This document shows, piece by piece, positions 19,423 to 29,256 of a stretch of DNA of 64,000 nt. Below the pieces are notes generated by a model, which searched no databases, was not told where the DNA came from, and saw only the letters and a list, made by a program, of their open reading frames with translations. Source of the DNA: Vibrio albus (GTDB lineage: Bacteria; Pseudomonadota; Gammaproteobacteria; Enterobacterales; Vibrionaceae); contig NZ_QFWT01000003.1 in the NCBI RefSeq assembly GCF_003144035.1, positions 186,001 through 250,000 on the forward strand, read 5' to 3'. A program made the translations under genes and the position numbers. Numbering within the stretch: position 1 is the first letter of the stretch; every line of letters starts with the position of its first letter.

Positions 19423-19870
19423 CCAACACTTCCTTATGTGTTTTAATTTCACATATTCATTTGAGATATAACAATTAGTACTCTAATGATAATCGTGCTC
19501 AAGATCAATGGCGAGATTGGTTGGTTATAGAGCGTGGGTAAAAATACCCTTTACATTCAGTAAATTATTGTCATATAGGATTTGGGTAAATATTTTTAAT
19601 CTGATATTTAGATTTTGTTACCATTTGATGTCAAATATAATTCTGAGAGAACTGAACAAGACAAAGGATGAAAGAAAAGACATGAAATGGAAGGGGTTCC
19701 GCTATGGGTATTCAGGTAACCTTAAGCCGCCCCATTTGTTGGGTACGGGATGTGGGTCTGTTACCTGCTTATTTGCCTAATTTATAGGCAGGAACAGACC
19801 AGTATCAGTCTGAATAAGCCGCGGAAAAACTGGCTGTAAGGAGAGGTGGCTAATTCAGCCTTCTTCATGA
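19423..19870. other. Intergenic region with a structured, GC-richer segment
   Basis: The part next to proV is AT-rich and must hold its promoter. From about 19680 to 19860 the composition changes and inverted repeats cluster. GGTCTGTTACCTGC (19755-19768) pairs with GCAGGAACAGACC (19788-19800) over 13 bp with one bulge. CAGGTAAC (19713-19720) can instead pair perfectly with GTTACCTG (19760-19767), so the two folds exclude each other. There is no T-run. A 32-codon frame from 19681 exists but lacks a well-spaced ribosome site. It could be a small RNA or the 3' UTR of the broken chemoreceptor gene. Confidence 0.4.
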
Positions 19871-21407
19871 TTAAAGGTTAAATTTGTTTACAATATCGAC
19901 CAGCTTCTTATTGGTTTCTGTCAAATGATGTGTACTGGTGACCGTGTGTTGGCCATTCTTATTCAATGTCTTTACCACATCCTGTATTGCTGACATGTTT
20001 TTGTTTATTTCGGCCGTGACCGAGCTTTGTTCTTCTGTGCTGTTTTGGGTTCTTGCTGCGAGAGCTCGGACTTCATCGGCTACGACTGCAAACCCTCGGC
20101 CTTGTTCGCCTGCCCGAGCGGCTTCAATAGCCGCATTAAGAGCCAGTAGGTTAGTCTGCTCAGCAATGTCTCCGATAACGTTTAATACGGCGCTGATCTG
20201 TTCCGTATCGTTACTCATTTCAATAATAGAGCGAGAGGTGTGTTCAACCTGTTTTACGAGCTCTTCAACCTGATCAACAGCCTGTTGAACAATCGTTTTT
20301 GACTGTTCAGCTTCTGAATTAGCCTCCCGGGTCTGCTTTGCGGTAAGGGCTGCGTTTTCAGCCACGGAGGATGCGCTGGAATTCATTTCATTGATGGATT
20401 CAGCTGCCAGAGCCATTTCTCCGGAATGCTTCTGTAGTAAAGTTTGATTATCCCCCGTCTGATGCTGAAGCTGACTGACTTCGCTGGTGATCTGTTCTCC
20501 TGAGGTTGAAATTTCCCGCAAGCTCTGAATAAATTTATTAATACCTTGAGCTATCAGACCTAAATCATCTTTTAATTCAACTTTCAGCCTTTGAGTCAGA
20601 TCGCCATTACCATTACTTAATTCAGTAATTAATTCCCTTAGCTTTACAATCGGACCGAATGATTTATGAATTAGAAAGATACTAACAGGAATAACAATAA
20701 CAGATAAAATAAGTAAAGCGAAAGTTATAGAACTATTTATTTTATTTGTTTTTTCTTGTATAAAAGTATTGTCTATATAACCAGTGAGCTTCCACTCTTT
20801 TTCCGCAATATTTAGTATGGACCCAATAGGATTCAAATTCCTCCCATCTTTATTTGAAAAAATAATATTATTATTTGAGTCAGACAGTTCAAAATAATAC
20901 CCGTTACCACTGGTCTCGTTGAGGATTTTTTGAACAGGACTAAGATCAACATAAAAATATTACCGTCACGAGAATTTTCAGGAACAGTGATTGTTACCAG
21001 TGGTTTATCACCCTGATAGAAAACGTTACCTAATGCTGTCTTACCATTGGCAGTAGCCAGAATATCACTATATTGTTCTTTATCTTCTTTTGAAATCAGG
21101 GTACCTTCATCACTGTATACAATGCCATATGTGACTTGAATAATATCGTTAAATCCGGTTTTTCCAGAGTCTCTTTTATTTTAATAAAGTTAAAGTTACT
21201 TGATTCTGCTAATTTAATATCTCCTTCTAGTTTTGTAATAGGAATTTTGCTAACTAAATCAACTTTAGATTTTATGTTGTTTTTATATTCATTGTGTATA
21301 TAGTTATTAATATAATGGTTTGAACTAAAAAACGAAGTAATTATAGTTATAGCTATAATAGCGATAACAAGAGAAATTAATTTGGCCTTAAAAGATAACT
21401 TTCTCAT
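19871..21407 (-). pseudogene. Methyl-accepting chemotaxis protein with two frameshifts
   Basis: One chemoreceptor is spread over three reading frames. The N terminus (from 21407: MRKLSFKAKLISLVIAII, a membrane span) is lost at a five-T run at 21159-21163. The middle of the periplasmic sensor reads in a second frame to a five-A run at 20953-20957. The rest (FELSDSNNN, second span, HAMP, and signalling tip [19 protein letters not shown]) reads in a third. Restoring one base at each run joins a 512-codon gene exactly (1537 + 2 = 1539 bases). Both breaks are in homopolymers, so either a recent pseudogene or sequencing error is possible. The gene is AT-rich at its 5' end; AGGA precedes the ATG. 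Confidence 0.85.
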
Positions 21408-21464
21408 GATTTATTATCCTATACTTATATTATTGCTATATCCTAAAATATAAAACAAGGTTAT

Positions 21465-21486
21465 ATAAGTGATAAAAATCACATTA
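21465..21486. promoter_or_regulatory. Candidate CRP (cAMP receptor protein) binding site
   Basis: The sequence AAGTGATAAAAATCACATTA has the two half-sites GTGA and TCAC with the required 6-base spacing and flanking A/T. Its centre lies about 68 bp upstream of the broken chemoreceptor's start codon, a position suited to activation on the minus strand. The rest of the gap (21408-21780) holds the divergent promoters and a CACGGG / CCCGTG inverted repeat (21730-21735, 21757-21762) just before the next gene. Confidence 0.5.
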
Positions 21487-21780
21487 GATACTTATGGCTA
21501 AATTGTCCATATTTTCGGCGCTTGTGACCATGAAGGACGTCTCATTTTTTGGGTCTGGATGAATGCTTTCAGTTGGCCTTAAAGAAGGGGGGAACCAGAC
21601 ACCTATTTTGCGAGAGGTTTTATGTTACAGACAAAATTTAGAGGATTATTCTGTTTCAAATAGTGACAAAAGTATCACAATAAGCAATCGTTTTCGGTAA
21701 CATAGGATAACAGCTATTCTTTGGTTCCGCACGGGATGTTCTATACTCAGGCAAGACCCGTGTGGTAAAGAGCGGTATAA

Positions 21781-24279
21781 ATGGAAAAAGTTGACGATAA
21801 AAAACTCTTAAGAGTGATTCAGTTTGCCCCGATAATTATTATCTTTGTTGCAACTCTTGTTATTGTCGGTGTCATGATTCGGGAGAACCGAATTGCAGCA
21901 CAGCAGAGTCTGGACTCACTAAAAAACGAATATATTGAACAGCAGAAAGAGCAGATTCAGAATCAGGTTGATCATATTGTTCAGAAGCTTGAATATGAGA
22001 AGGCTCGTACAGAAGTTGAGTTAAAAAGACAGATTAAAGCCCGGGTATATGAAGCGCACGCGGTAGCAGAAGGTATCTATCAGCATAATCCAAACTTGCC
22101 TAAAGATGAACTTACTAACTTAATTGCGTCTGCGCTAAGAAATGTCCGCTTTAATAATGGACACGGCTATTTCTTCATGTATCAGATGGATGGAAAGAGC
22201 ATGTTATTGCCGCCTCTGTCCCATATGGAGAATTCCAATCGTTGGGATAATCAGGATAACCGTGGTGCTTACTTTGTCAGGGAACTGGCCTCTGTCGTCG
22301 CTGATAAGGGAGAAGGCTATCACCGCTGGTGGTTTTATAAACCCCAGGATATTAATACAGAATACGAGAAGATTGGTTTTGTAAAATATTTTGAACCACT
22401 GAATAGCTTTATCGGTACAGGTGAATATGTTGTTGATTTTGAAGAAGATAGCAAAGCAGAGATACTTCGCTGGCTTTCTGAAATCCGATATGGTGCATCC
22501 GGTTATGTGTTTGTGGTTGATAAAAATGGCGTCATTCTGGCGCATCAGGATAAATACGCTATCGGTGAAGACAGATACAATTTCAGGGATGTCAATGGTA
22601 ACTACTTTATTCGGGATATTCTCAACGCGGCAAAAGAAGGCGGCAAAGGCGGTGGTTTTGTTCATTACTCGAGTGTCTTTCATCCGACGTCTGTAACCAG
22701 TACGGAAAAAATAAGTTATGTACGTTGGTTTGATGACTGGGATTGGGCTATCGGTACAGGTGTATACCTGTCAGAGACGGACTCGTTACTGAAACGAAAA
22801 GAAGCGTTACTGATGACACAGGATGAGAAAGAGTTGATGAATGTTCTCATTTTAAGTGCTTGTGTATTGATTGTGATTGGAGGAGGAGCTCTGGTTTTAA
22901 GCCGCTATGTGGCTGAGAAATTCAGGAACTTTCAGGAAAAAATCAACCGTAATTTTTATGAGTTACTTTCCACCAAGAATCAAATGCAGCATATGGCGTT
23001 GTATGATTCTCTAACCGATTTACCCAACCGGATTCAATTTAATCAGGTTGTCCGCAGGGCAATTAAAGATGCAGATGTCACTGGTTTGTCGGTGGCGGTT
23101 ATTCTGGTAGATCTGGATAATTTTAAAAAAATCAATGATTTGTATGGACATTCGGCAGGTGATAAATTGCTGGGTGTGGTCAGTCGTAAGCTGGAAGTCC
23201 TTTTGGATAAAAGTGAAGCTATTTCCCGTTTCGGTGGTGATGAGTTTATCTTTTGCTTCCCTAACCTGATCCGTGACTCGGATGTGCAGGAAAAAATACA
23301 CCGGATTCAGAAAGTATTCGATGAACCGATGATCATTGACGGAAGAAAAGTTAAAACGAGCTGCAGCATTGGTGTTGCCAGCTATCCTAGAGACGCAATG
23401 ACGGCAGAAGAGCTAATCAGTAATACTGATATTGCGCTATATCGCGCTAAGAACAGACAAAAAGGGTCGGTCTTGTTTTTTGATTCGACCATTGCTCAAC
23501 AGGTGGAGTATGAGTTTGTTCTGGAAGAACAGCTTCGTGGTGCATTGAGTCGAAATGAAATCAGTGTGTTGTATCAGCCACAGATGAATAGCCAGACGGC
23601 GAAAATTGTGAGTGTCGAAGCATTATGTCGCTGGAACAATAATTGCTTGGGAGCCATCTCCCCTGTGGAGTTTATTGCTGTTGCAGAAGAGCTGGATCTT
23701 ATTCATGATATTGGCGTTTTTGTGTTCCGTCAGGCTTGTACTGATATTCTCAGTTTCTCACCAAACGGGCCTGACGCAGTAAAATTGTCGGTCAATATTT
23801 CTCCGGTTCAGCTTAAGCTTCCGCACTTCTCCGATGAGATTAGAGAAATAATCCGGGATGTCGGGATTGATATTTGTCGTATTACTCTGGAAATTACCGA
23901 AAACGTTTTGGTTGAAGACCTGGAGGCCGTCAGCCCGATCCTGCAGGAGCTAAAAGATTTTGGTTTTGGGATTTCTCTGGATGACTTTGGTACAGGTTTC
24001 TCCTCGCTGAGTTATCTGAATAACCTGCCTATCAACGAGATTAAGATAGATCGCAGCTTTATCGATAAGATATTGCTGAGCGAACAGAGCCGCTCATTAG
24101 TTAAAGCCATTATTGCTATCAGTGAATCTTGTGACATGCATGTTGTCGCTGAAGGTGTAGAAACGGAGAAACAGTTTAACTGGCTGGTTGAGCACCACTG
24201 CGATTATGTGCAGGGTTATTATTTTGATAAGCCTCTGTCTGTTCATGTTCTTAAGGAGCGTTACGGAGAGCCTGCGTGA
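21781..24279 (+). CDS. Cache-GGDEF-EAL protein (cyclic-di-GMP turnover)
   Basis: An 832-residue inner-membrane protein: a membrane span (about 17-33), a charged coiled coil, a periplasmic Cache-type sensor (about 85-345, with GHGYFFMYQMDGKSML and, repeated later, GYVFVVDKNGVILAHQ), a second span (about 357-378), then GGDEF and EAL domains. The cyclase motif GGDEF is intact at 485-489 and the phosphodiesterase motif EAL at 613-615, with DDFGTGFSSLSYL and KIDRSFI also present. No RxxD inhibitory site precedes GGDEF. Net activity, synthesis or breakdown of c-di-GMP, cannot be told. It overlaps the next gene by GTGA. Confidence 0.93.
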   Translation: MEKVDDKKLLRVIQFAPIIIIFVATLVIVGVMIRENRIAAQQSLDSLKNEYIEQQKEQIQNQVDHIVQKLEYEKARTEVELKRQIKARVYEAHAVAEGIYQHNPNLPKDELTNLIASALRNVRFNNGHGYFFMYQMDGKSMLLPPLSHMENSNRWDNQDNRGAYFVRELASVVADKGEGYHRWWFYKPQDINTEYEKIGFVKYFEPLNSFIGTGEYVVDFEEDSKAEILRWLSEIRYGASGYVFVVDKNGVILAHQDKYAIGEDRYNFRDVNGNYFIRDILNAAKEGGKGGGFVHYSSVFHPTSVTSTEKISYVRWFDDWDWAIGTGVYLSETDSLLKRKEALLMTQDEKELMNVLILSACVLIVIGGGALVLSRYVAEKFRNFQEKINRNFYELLSTKNQMQHMALYDSLTDLPNRIQFNQVVRRAIKDADVTGLSVAVILVDLDNFKKINDLYGHSAGDKLLGVVSRKLEVLLDKSEAISRFGGDEFIFCFPNLIRDSDVQEKIHRIQKVFDEPMIIDGRKVKTSCSIGVASYPRDAMTAEELISNTDIALYRAKNRQKGSVLFFDSTIAQQVEYEFVLEEQLRGALSRNEISVLYQPQMNSQTAKIVSVEALCRWNNNCLGAISPVEFIAVAEELDLIHDIGVFVFRQACTDILSFSPNGPDAVKLSVNISPVQLKLPHFSDEIREIIRDVGIDICRITLEITENVLVEDLEAVSPILQELKDFGFGISLDDFGTGFSSLSYLNNLPINEIKIDRSFIDKILLSEQSRSLVKAIIAISESCDMHVVAEGVETEKQFNWLVEHHCDYVQGYYFDKPLSVHVLKERYGEPA

Positions 24280-24716
24280 TCCGGACCGGAAAGGTAGCCA
24301 TCAAAAACAGGTTGCCAAGCCGGTTGCTGAGGTCGACGTTCTTTCGTTTCGCGTTTGTCGGAGGCGTCGGCTTTCTGGTGGATTCTGCGGTATTCGGACT
24401 GGCCTGGTACCTTTTCTCTGTGCCGGTACACGCGGCCCGGGTAATTTCGTTTGTCTGTGCGGCGACGGCGACCTGGTGGGGAAACCGTATCTTTACCTTC
24501 GATGCCCGGGAGAGGAATATTTTCCGTCAGTGGGCCAGTTTTTTTTCAAGTGCCTGCGTTTCTGCCATTCCGAATTTCTTGGTATTCAGTGTGGTCATCT
24601 ACCTGTTTGGCAGGCAGGACATCATGCCTTTTGTCGCTCTGGTATGCGGGACACTCACCGGAATGGTTTCCAACTACTTACTCTGCAAAAAATGGGTGTT
24701 TGTCAGAAAACATTAA
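24276..24716 (+). CDS. GtrA-family membrane protein
   Basis: A 146-residue protein with four hydrophobic spans and the GtrA-family pattern: FRFAFVGGVGFLVDSAVFGL at the N-terminal span, NRIFTF after span two, and the C-terminal NYLLCKKWVF. GtrA-like proteins are thought to help move polyprenol-linked sugars across the membrane, usually beside a glycosyltransferase; none is present here. The start is a GTG overlapping the upstream TGA, so translation is likely coupled to the GGDEF-EAL gene. Its end overlaps the convergent hypF end by 4 bp. GC content looks higher than in the gene before it. Confidence 0.85.
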   Translation: MIRTGKVAIKNRLPSRLLRSTFFRFAFVGGVGFLVDSAVFGLAWYLFSVPVHAARVISFVCAATATWWGNRIFTFDARERNIFRQWASFFSSACVSAIPNFLVFSVVIYLFGRQDIMPFVALVCGTLTGMVSNYLLCKKWVFVRKH

Positions 24717-27037
24717 GCATCCTGACTTCGCTGACTGGCCTGACATGCGGCTACGGCAAGTTGGCCTAAAGCCAGTCCTCCGTCGCCACAGGAATACTTG
24801 TGATGCTGAAGTATCCGGGTATCAGGCAGTTTTGCTTTTACCAGTGAGGTCAGTAAGGTGTTATGAAAGACACCGCCGGTCAGCACCAGATGATTGAGCC
24901 GATGTACACCCTGTGCTTTCGTCACAATGTCGGCGAGAGCCTGGGCGAATGCATCATGGAACAGCCTGGCCTTTTCGGCCGGAGAGCCGTCGTGTTTCAG
25001 CCACTGTTGCCAGAACCCTGGCAAATCCAGCGTCAGACCATTGCTAGGGATATGAAGCTCTGGGGATGGTTTGGCCTCTTCACATTGCAGTGCCAGTGCT
25101 TCCAGCAGACAGGCCGCCTGTCCTTCGTATTCCATGCGTTCTTCTCCGGCAGTAATACCCAGAGAATACGCCACAGCATCGAAGAGCCGCCCTGCAGAGC
25201 GCACCGAGTGGCAGTTAACCTGCCTTGCGAATGCCATATCCAACTGATGAATCGGTTTTCCCGGCAGTAATGTTTCAAGCTCTGCGTCGGAGATGTCAGG
25301 CGCAAATGTTCTGATGTGGGAGTAAAAAGAGCGCCATGGTTCTTTTGCCACGCTGTCACCACCAAGCATGGTAACAGCAGGGAGGCCGCCTATCTGCCGG
25401 AAGGTATGATAATCCGCAATCAACAGTTCCCCTCCCCAGAAGGTATTGTCATTGCCCAGCCCCAGTCCATCAAGAGCCAACGCCAGTACTTTACCTTGTT
25501 TGGGTGCCCAGCCGTGTTCAATCAGACAGCTCGCGACATGGGCGTGATGATGCTGAACCCGGGTAAGCTGATAGCCGGAAGGTTTATCACAATGTTGACT
25601 GGCAAACTGGTAGCTGAAGTACCCGGAATGAAGGTCAGTCACATGGTGATGTACATTGATATGGTACAGAGATAAATAATGCTTAATCGTTTGAAGGTGC
25701 TGTTTCTGAACCCTGACATTGGCCAGATCCCCCAGATACTGGCTGACAATAATTTTATGACCTTTACCAACTGCAAAGGCATTTTTGAGATCGCCGCCAT
25801 AAGCGAGAAAGCCATCGACGTCCGGAAAACCGTCCGGTAGTGCTAACGCATCCGGTACCAGCCCTCTGGAACGACGTAGTACCTCTGTTTTACCATAATT
25901 GACCCGAAGCAGAGAATCGTCACACCGCTGTACGATGTCGCGGTTATGCATCACAAACCAGTCGGCCATAGTATTGAGTGAAGTCAGAGCCGCAGTGTTA
26001 TCAATGGCTGGTGGATAGCCGCTGGCGTTGGCTGACGTCATAACTAATGGATAATCACAGGCTGTTATAAGCAGGTGCTGTAACGGGTTAGAAGGGAGCA
26101 TAATGCCGATTTCGGTCAGTCCGGGTGCGATATTGTCTGCCAGACAAGCAGCGTCTTTTTTTTTCAACAGAACGATCGGAGCAATCCGGCTGGCCAGCAT
26201 GTCTCTTTCGGCTTGGGAGATTCGTGCGTATTCTTCTGCTGTGGCGCTATCCGCGACCATCACTGCAAAGGGTTTATGCTGACGCTGCTTGCGGTTTCTG
26301 AGAGTTTGTACGGCTTCAGCATTGCTGGCATTACAGGCGAGATGAAATCCACCAATGGATTTAATGGCCAGGATTTCACCCCGTTGAAGTGCTGAGGCGG
26401 CGAGCTCTAACCAGTGACCGCTTTGAACAGTGCCTTTGTTGTCCGTTATCCACACTCTGGGGCCACAGGTGTCGCAGGCGACTGGCTGGGCATGATACCG
26501 GCGATCAGCCGGGTTCTTGTACTCTTCTGTACAGTCTGGACAGAGCGGGAAATCTCGCATAACGGTGTTCGGGCGGTCATAAGGCAATGCCTGAATAATA
26601 GTGAAGCGTGGCCCACAGTGGGTACAGTTTATAAAAGGGTACTGATAACGGCGATTGCGTGGCTGGGTTAGCTCCTGAAGACAGTCGGAGCAGGTAGCGG
26701 CATCCGGAACAATCTCGGTATCGACATTGTTTGAAACCGATGGAGAAATTTCAAAATGTTCAGGCGGGCGTTGCCAGTGGAAATCAGAGACAGACAAGGA
26801 GTCGATGCGGGCCAGGGGGGGAAGTTGTTGACAGAGTCGGGTCTGAAACTGGTGCTGTAGTGCCTGAGTATCATAAGGCTCGCGGTCATCAAGTGGCGAT
26901 GCCAGCCGGATCAGTACGCCTTCTCCATCGTTCAGCACCTCACCCGTCAAATTAAGCTGGTGAGCAAGTTGCCAAACAAAAGGGCGGAAGCCCACACCCT
27001 GAACTTTACCTTTTACTCTGATTTCGATCCCTTTCAT
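24713..27037 (-). CDS. hypF: Carbamoyltransferase HypF
   Basis: HypF uses carbamoyl phosphate to carbamoylate the C-terminal cysteine of HypE, making the cyanide ligands of the [NiFe] centre. The 774-residue protein has all expected parts: an acylphosphatase domain (about 1-92, GKVQGVGFRPFVWQL), two zinc-finger pairs (CSDC...CTHC, CPDC...CDTC), a YrdC-like domain (KSIGGFHLACNA, about 200-390) and a Kae1-like C-terminal domain with VQHHHAHVASC and LALDGLGLGNDNTFWGGE. It is the last gene of the hypABCDEF operon and runs into the convergent gtrA-like gene with no terminator visible. Confidence 0.96.
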   Translation of the reverse strand: MKGIEIRVKGKVQGVGFRPFVWQLAHQLNLTGEVLNDGEGVLIRLASPLDDREPYDTQALQHQFQTRLCQQLPPLARIDSLSVSDFHWQRPPEHFEISPSVSNNVDTEIVPDAATCSDCLQELTQPRNRRYQYPFINCTHCGPRFTIIQALPYDRPNTVMRDFPLCPDCTEEYKNPADRRYHAQPVACDTCGPRVWITDNKGTVQSGHWLELAASALQRGEILAIKSIGGFHLACNASNAEAVQTLRNRKQRQHKPFAVMVADSATAEEYARISQAERDMLASRIAPIVLLKKKDAACLADNIAPGLTEIGIMLPSNPLQHLLITACDYPLVMTSANASGYPPAIDNTAALTSLNTMADWFVMHNRDIVQRCDDSLLRVNYGKTEVLRRSRGLVPDALALPDGFPDVDGFLAYGGDLKNAFAVGKGHKIIVSQYLGDLANVRVQKQHLQTIKHYLSLYHINVHHHVTDLHSGYFSYQFASQHCDKPSGYQLTRVQHHHAHVASCLIEHGWAPKQGKVLALALDGLGLGNDNTFWGGELLIADYHTFRQIGGLPAVTMLGGDSVAKEPWRSFYSHIRTFAPDISDAELETLLPGKPIHQLDMAFARQVNCHSVRSAGRLFDAVAYSLGITAGEERMEYEGQAACLLEALALQCEEAKPSPELHIPSNGLTLDLPGFWQQWLKHDGSPAEKARLFHDAFAQALADIVTKAQGVHRLNHLVLTGGVFHNTLLTSLVKAKLPDTRILQHHKYSCGDGGLALGQLAVAACQASQRSQDA

Positions 27038-27068
27038 CGGTCATGCTCCGGCTACTGCTTTGCGGTTA

Positions 27069-28082
27069 TCAGCATATCCTCGGCATCGGTTCTGCCGAAG
27101 GAAGGTCGAGCCACCGGTAGCCGCCAAAGGCATGCCGGACGGTAACCTGATGACTGCTGTCCACTTCGCCAATGATAGCCGCCGACTCTCCGCCCGGAGT
27201 TTGCTGCAGAGCGAGTAATGCCGTATCTGCGTCCCGTTTGTCGACAATAGCGATGAGTTTGCCTTCATTGGCGAAATTAATTACGTCCAGCCCGAGGAGT
27301 TCACATAAACCACGAACTTCAGGTAATACCGGCAGTGCTGTTTCATCAATACAAAAGCCACAGCCAGAAGGAGCGATAAATTCATGCAGAACCGCATTTA
27401 CGCCACCGCGTGTGGCATCACGTAATGTTCGGATCCCTTTTATCGGCAGAAGGGCCTCGGCAAGGGGATACAGGTGCTGGCAATCGCTTGTGAGCTGTGT
27501 GTCGAGCCCCAGTTCTTCGCGAAGATTCAGAATGGTCGCACCATGGTCGCCCAGAGTTCCGGATATCAGGATGCAGTCACCTGGCTGGATTTTGTCTGCC
27601 CCCCACTCAATGCCAGCGGGAATCACCCCCAGGCCACTGGTATTAATAAAGATTTTATCGGCGGCCCCGCGGGGAACGACCTTGGTATCCCCCGTGACCA
27701 CTTGAATACCTAACTGACCAGCTGCTTTGGCCATTGACCGGACAATGGATTCCAGTGTCTCAATTGGCAGCCCTTCCTCTAGGATAAAACCGGCAGAGAG
27801 GTAGACGGGTTTTGCTCCGCACATGGCGATGTCATTCGCGGTGCCGCAGATGGCAAGTTTGCCAATATCACCACCGGGAAACACAATGGGGTCGATAATA
27901 AATGAGTCGGTGGAAAAAGCCAGTTGTTCACCCTGAACGGCTAAGGGTGTGAGTGGCAGACGGGCCTGATCTTCCTGCTGCCGGAGTGTCGCATTATCAA
28001 AGAACTGAGCAAAGAGTTCGTGGATGAGTTGCTGCATGGCTTTACCACCGCTACCGTGTGCAAGAGTGATTCGATCAGACAT
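27069..28082 (-). CDS. hypE: Carbamoyl dehydratase HypE
   Basis: HypE dehydrates its own C-terminal thiocarbamate to thiocyanate, the CN donor for the hydrogenase iron. The 337-residue product starts with the family signature LAHGSGGKAMQQLI, has the ATP-binding segments VTGDTKVV and RDATRGGVNAVLHE, and ends in the diagnostic PRIC, so the reactive cysteine is the last residue (Cys337). It lies between hypD (18 bp upstream) and hypF (31 bp downstream). Confidence 0.97.
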   Translation of the reverse strand: MSDRITLAHGSGGKAMQQLIHELFAQFFDNATLRQQEDQARLPLTPLAVQGEQLAFSTDSFIIDPIVFPGGDIGKLAICGTANDIAMCGAKPVYLSAGFILEEGLPIETLESIVRSMAKAAGQLGIQVVTGDTKVVPRGAADKIFINTSGLGVIPAGIEWGADKIQPGDCILISGTLGDHGATILNLREELGLDTQLTSDCQHLYPLAEALLPIKGIRTLRDATRGGVNAVLHEFIAPSGCGFCIDETALPVLPEVRGLCELLGLDVINFANEGKLIAIVDKRDADTALLALQQTPGGESAAIIGEVDSSHQVTVRHAFGGYRWLDLPSAEPMPRIC

Positions 28083-28100
28083 AACGGCTCCTTTACTGTG

Positions 28101-29255
28101 TTATCCGTTGATGTGTTTATATGCTGTGGCTGAAAATATTGGTTTTGGCTGAGAATATTGGTAGTAAGCGGCACATGCGCCTTCAGATGACACCATTAAT
28201 GCACCGACCGGGTTGTCCGGGGAGCAATGATTGCGGAAAAGCGGGCAATCTGTGGGTTTACAGCGGCCGGTCAGTACATCACCGCAGCGTCCCTGTTCCG
28301 TTGATGCTGTGGCAGTGGTTACCACACGGGTATCCGACTTTACTTCCGCATCAAAATGTCGGTATCTGTCCGTCAGTTGGATACCAGAATCCTGAATCAT
28401 TCCCAGTCCGCGCCATTCGCTCTCTGTTTTAGATGTAAAAACACGGGTTATCGCCTGCATTGCATTATGGCTGCCATCAGGAGTTACCGCGCGGGTGTAT
28501 TGGTTCTCGATGTCACATCGCTTGTCTCTGAACTGTCGAATCAGCATCAGCAGCGCATGGAGCATATCCAGAGGTTCAAAGCCGGATACTACGCCGGGTT
28601 TGTGGTAAACCTCAGCCAGCGGGCGATAAAGTTTGGTTCCGGTCACGACGGAAAGGTGTCCCGGTAGCAGAAAACCATCTATCCGGACATCATCCTGCTC
28701 AAGCAGGGCCGTTAGGGTAGGCATGATGGTAATGTGCTGACAGAATATCTTAAAATTTCGGATACTCTGTTTCTCAGCCTGCAGTACGGTCATTGCCGTT
28801 GCCGGCATCGTGGTTTCAAAGCCCAGAGCAAAAAAGACGACTTGTTTATCCGGCTCAGTTTTCGCCAGCGTCAGCGCATCCATTGGGGAGTAGACGATCC
28901 GGATATCCGCGCCCCGGGCCCGGGCATCCAGCAGAGAGCCATCCGTACCGGGTACTCTCATGGCATCACCAAAGGTGCAGAATATGGTATCGGGTCTTTG
29001 CGCCAGAGCGATACACTGATCCAGACGGGAGGTGGGCAGGACGCATACGGGGCAGCCGGGGCCATGCACAAACTCAACGCTGTCCGGCAGAAGTTGCAGA
29101 ATGCCGTATTTGAACAGCGTATGAGTATGCCCGCCACAGACTTCCATCACCTGCAGTGGTGTGTCTGATGCGGGCATGGCGGATAGCTCCCGGGTTATGC
29201 CGGTAACAAGGGCTTTAGCAACGGAAGGATCACGGAATTCATCTATGTATTGCAT
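28101..29255 (-). CDS. hypD: Hydrogenase maturation protein HypD
   Basis: HypD, with HypC, is the Fe-S scaffold on which Fe(CN)2CO is assembled. From the ATG at 29255 (one base after the hypC stop) it has 384 residues, near the usual 373. Conserved cysteine motifs are all seen: CGGHTHTLFKYGI, GPGCPVCVLP, and the C-terminal cluster segment CGDVLTGRCKPTDCPLF ... CSPDNPVGALMVSSEGACAAYY. An in-frame extension of 34 codons into hypC is rejected, because MQYIDEFRDP is the usual HypD start. Confidence 0.96.
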   Translation of the reverse strand: MQYIDEFRDPSVAKALVTGITRELSAMPASDTPLQVMEVCGGHTHTLFKYGILQLLPDSVEFVHGPGCPVCVLPTSRLDQCIALAQRPDTIFCTFGDAMRVPGTDGSLLDARARGADIRIVYSPMDALTLAKTEPDKQVVFFALGFETTMPATAMTVLQAEKQSIRNFKIFCQHITIMPTLTALLEQDDVRIDGFLLPGHLSVVTGTKLYRPLAEVYHKPGVVSGFEPLDMLHALLMLIRQFRDKRCDIENQYTRAVTPDGSHNAMQAITRVFTSKTESEWRGLGMIQDSGIQLTDRYRHFDAEVKSDTRVVTTATASTEQGRCGDVLTGRCKPTDCPLFRNHCSPDNPVGALMVSSEGACAAYYQYSQPKPIFSATAYKHING

Positions 29256-29256
29256 T

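Noticed and set aside
19508..19780. 90-codon plus-strand frame upstream of proV
   Set aside because: No ribosome site and a composition shift inside it; better explained by the structured segment.
21661..21690. AGTGACAAAAGTATCACA as a second CRP site
   Set aside because: The half-sites are eight bases apart instead of six.
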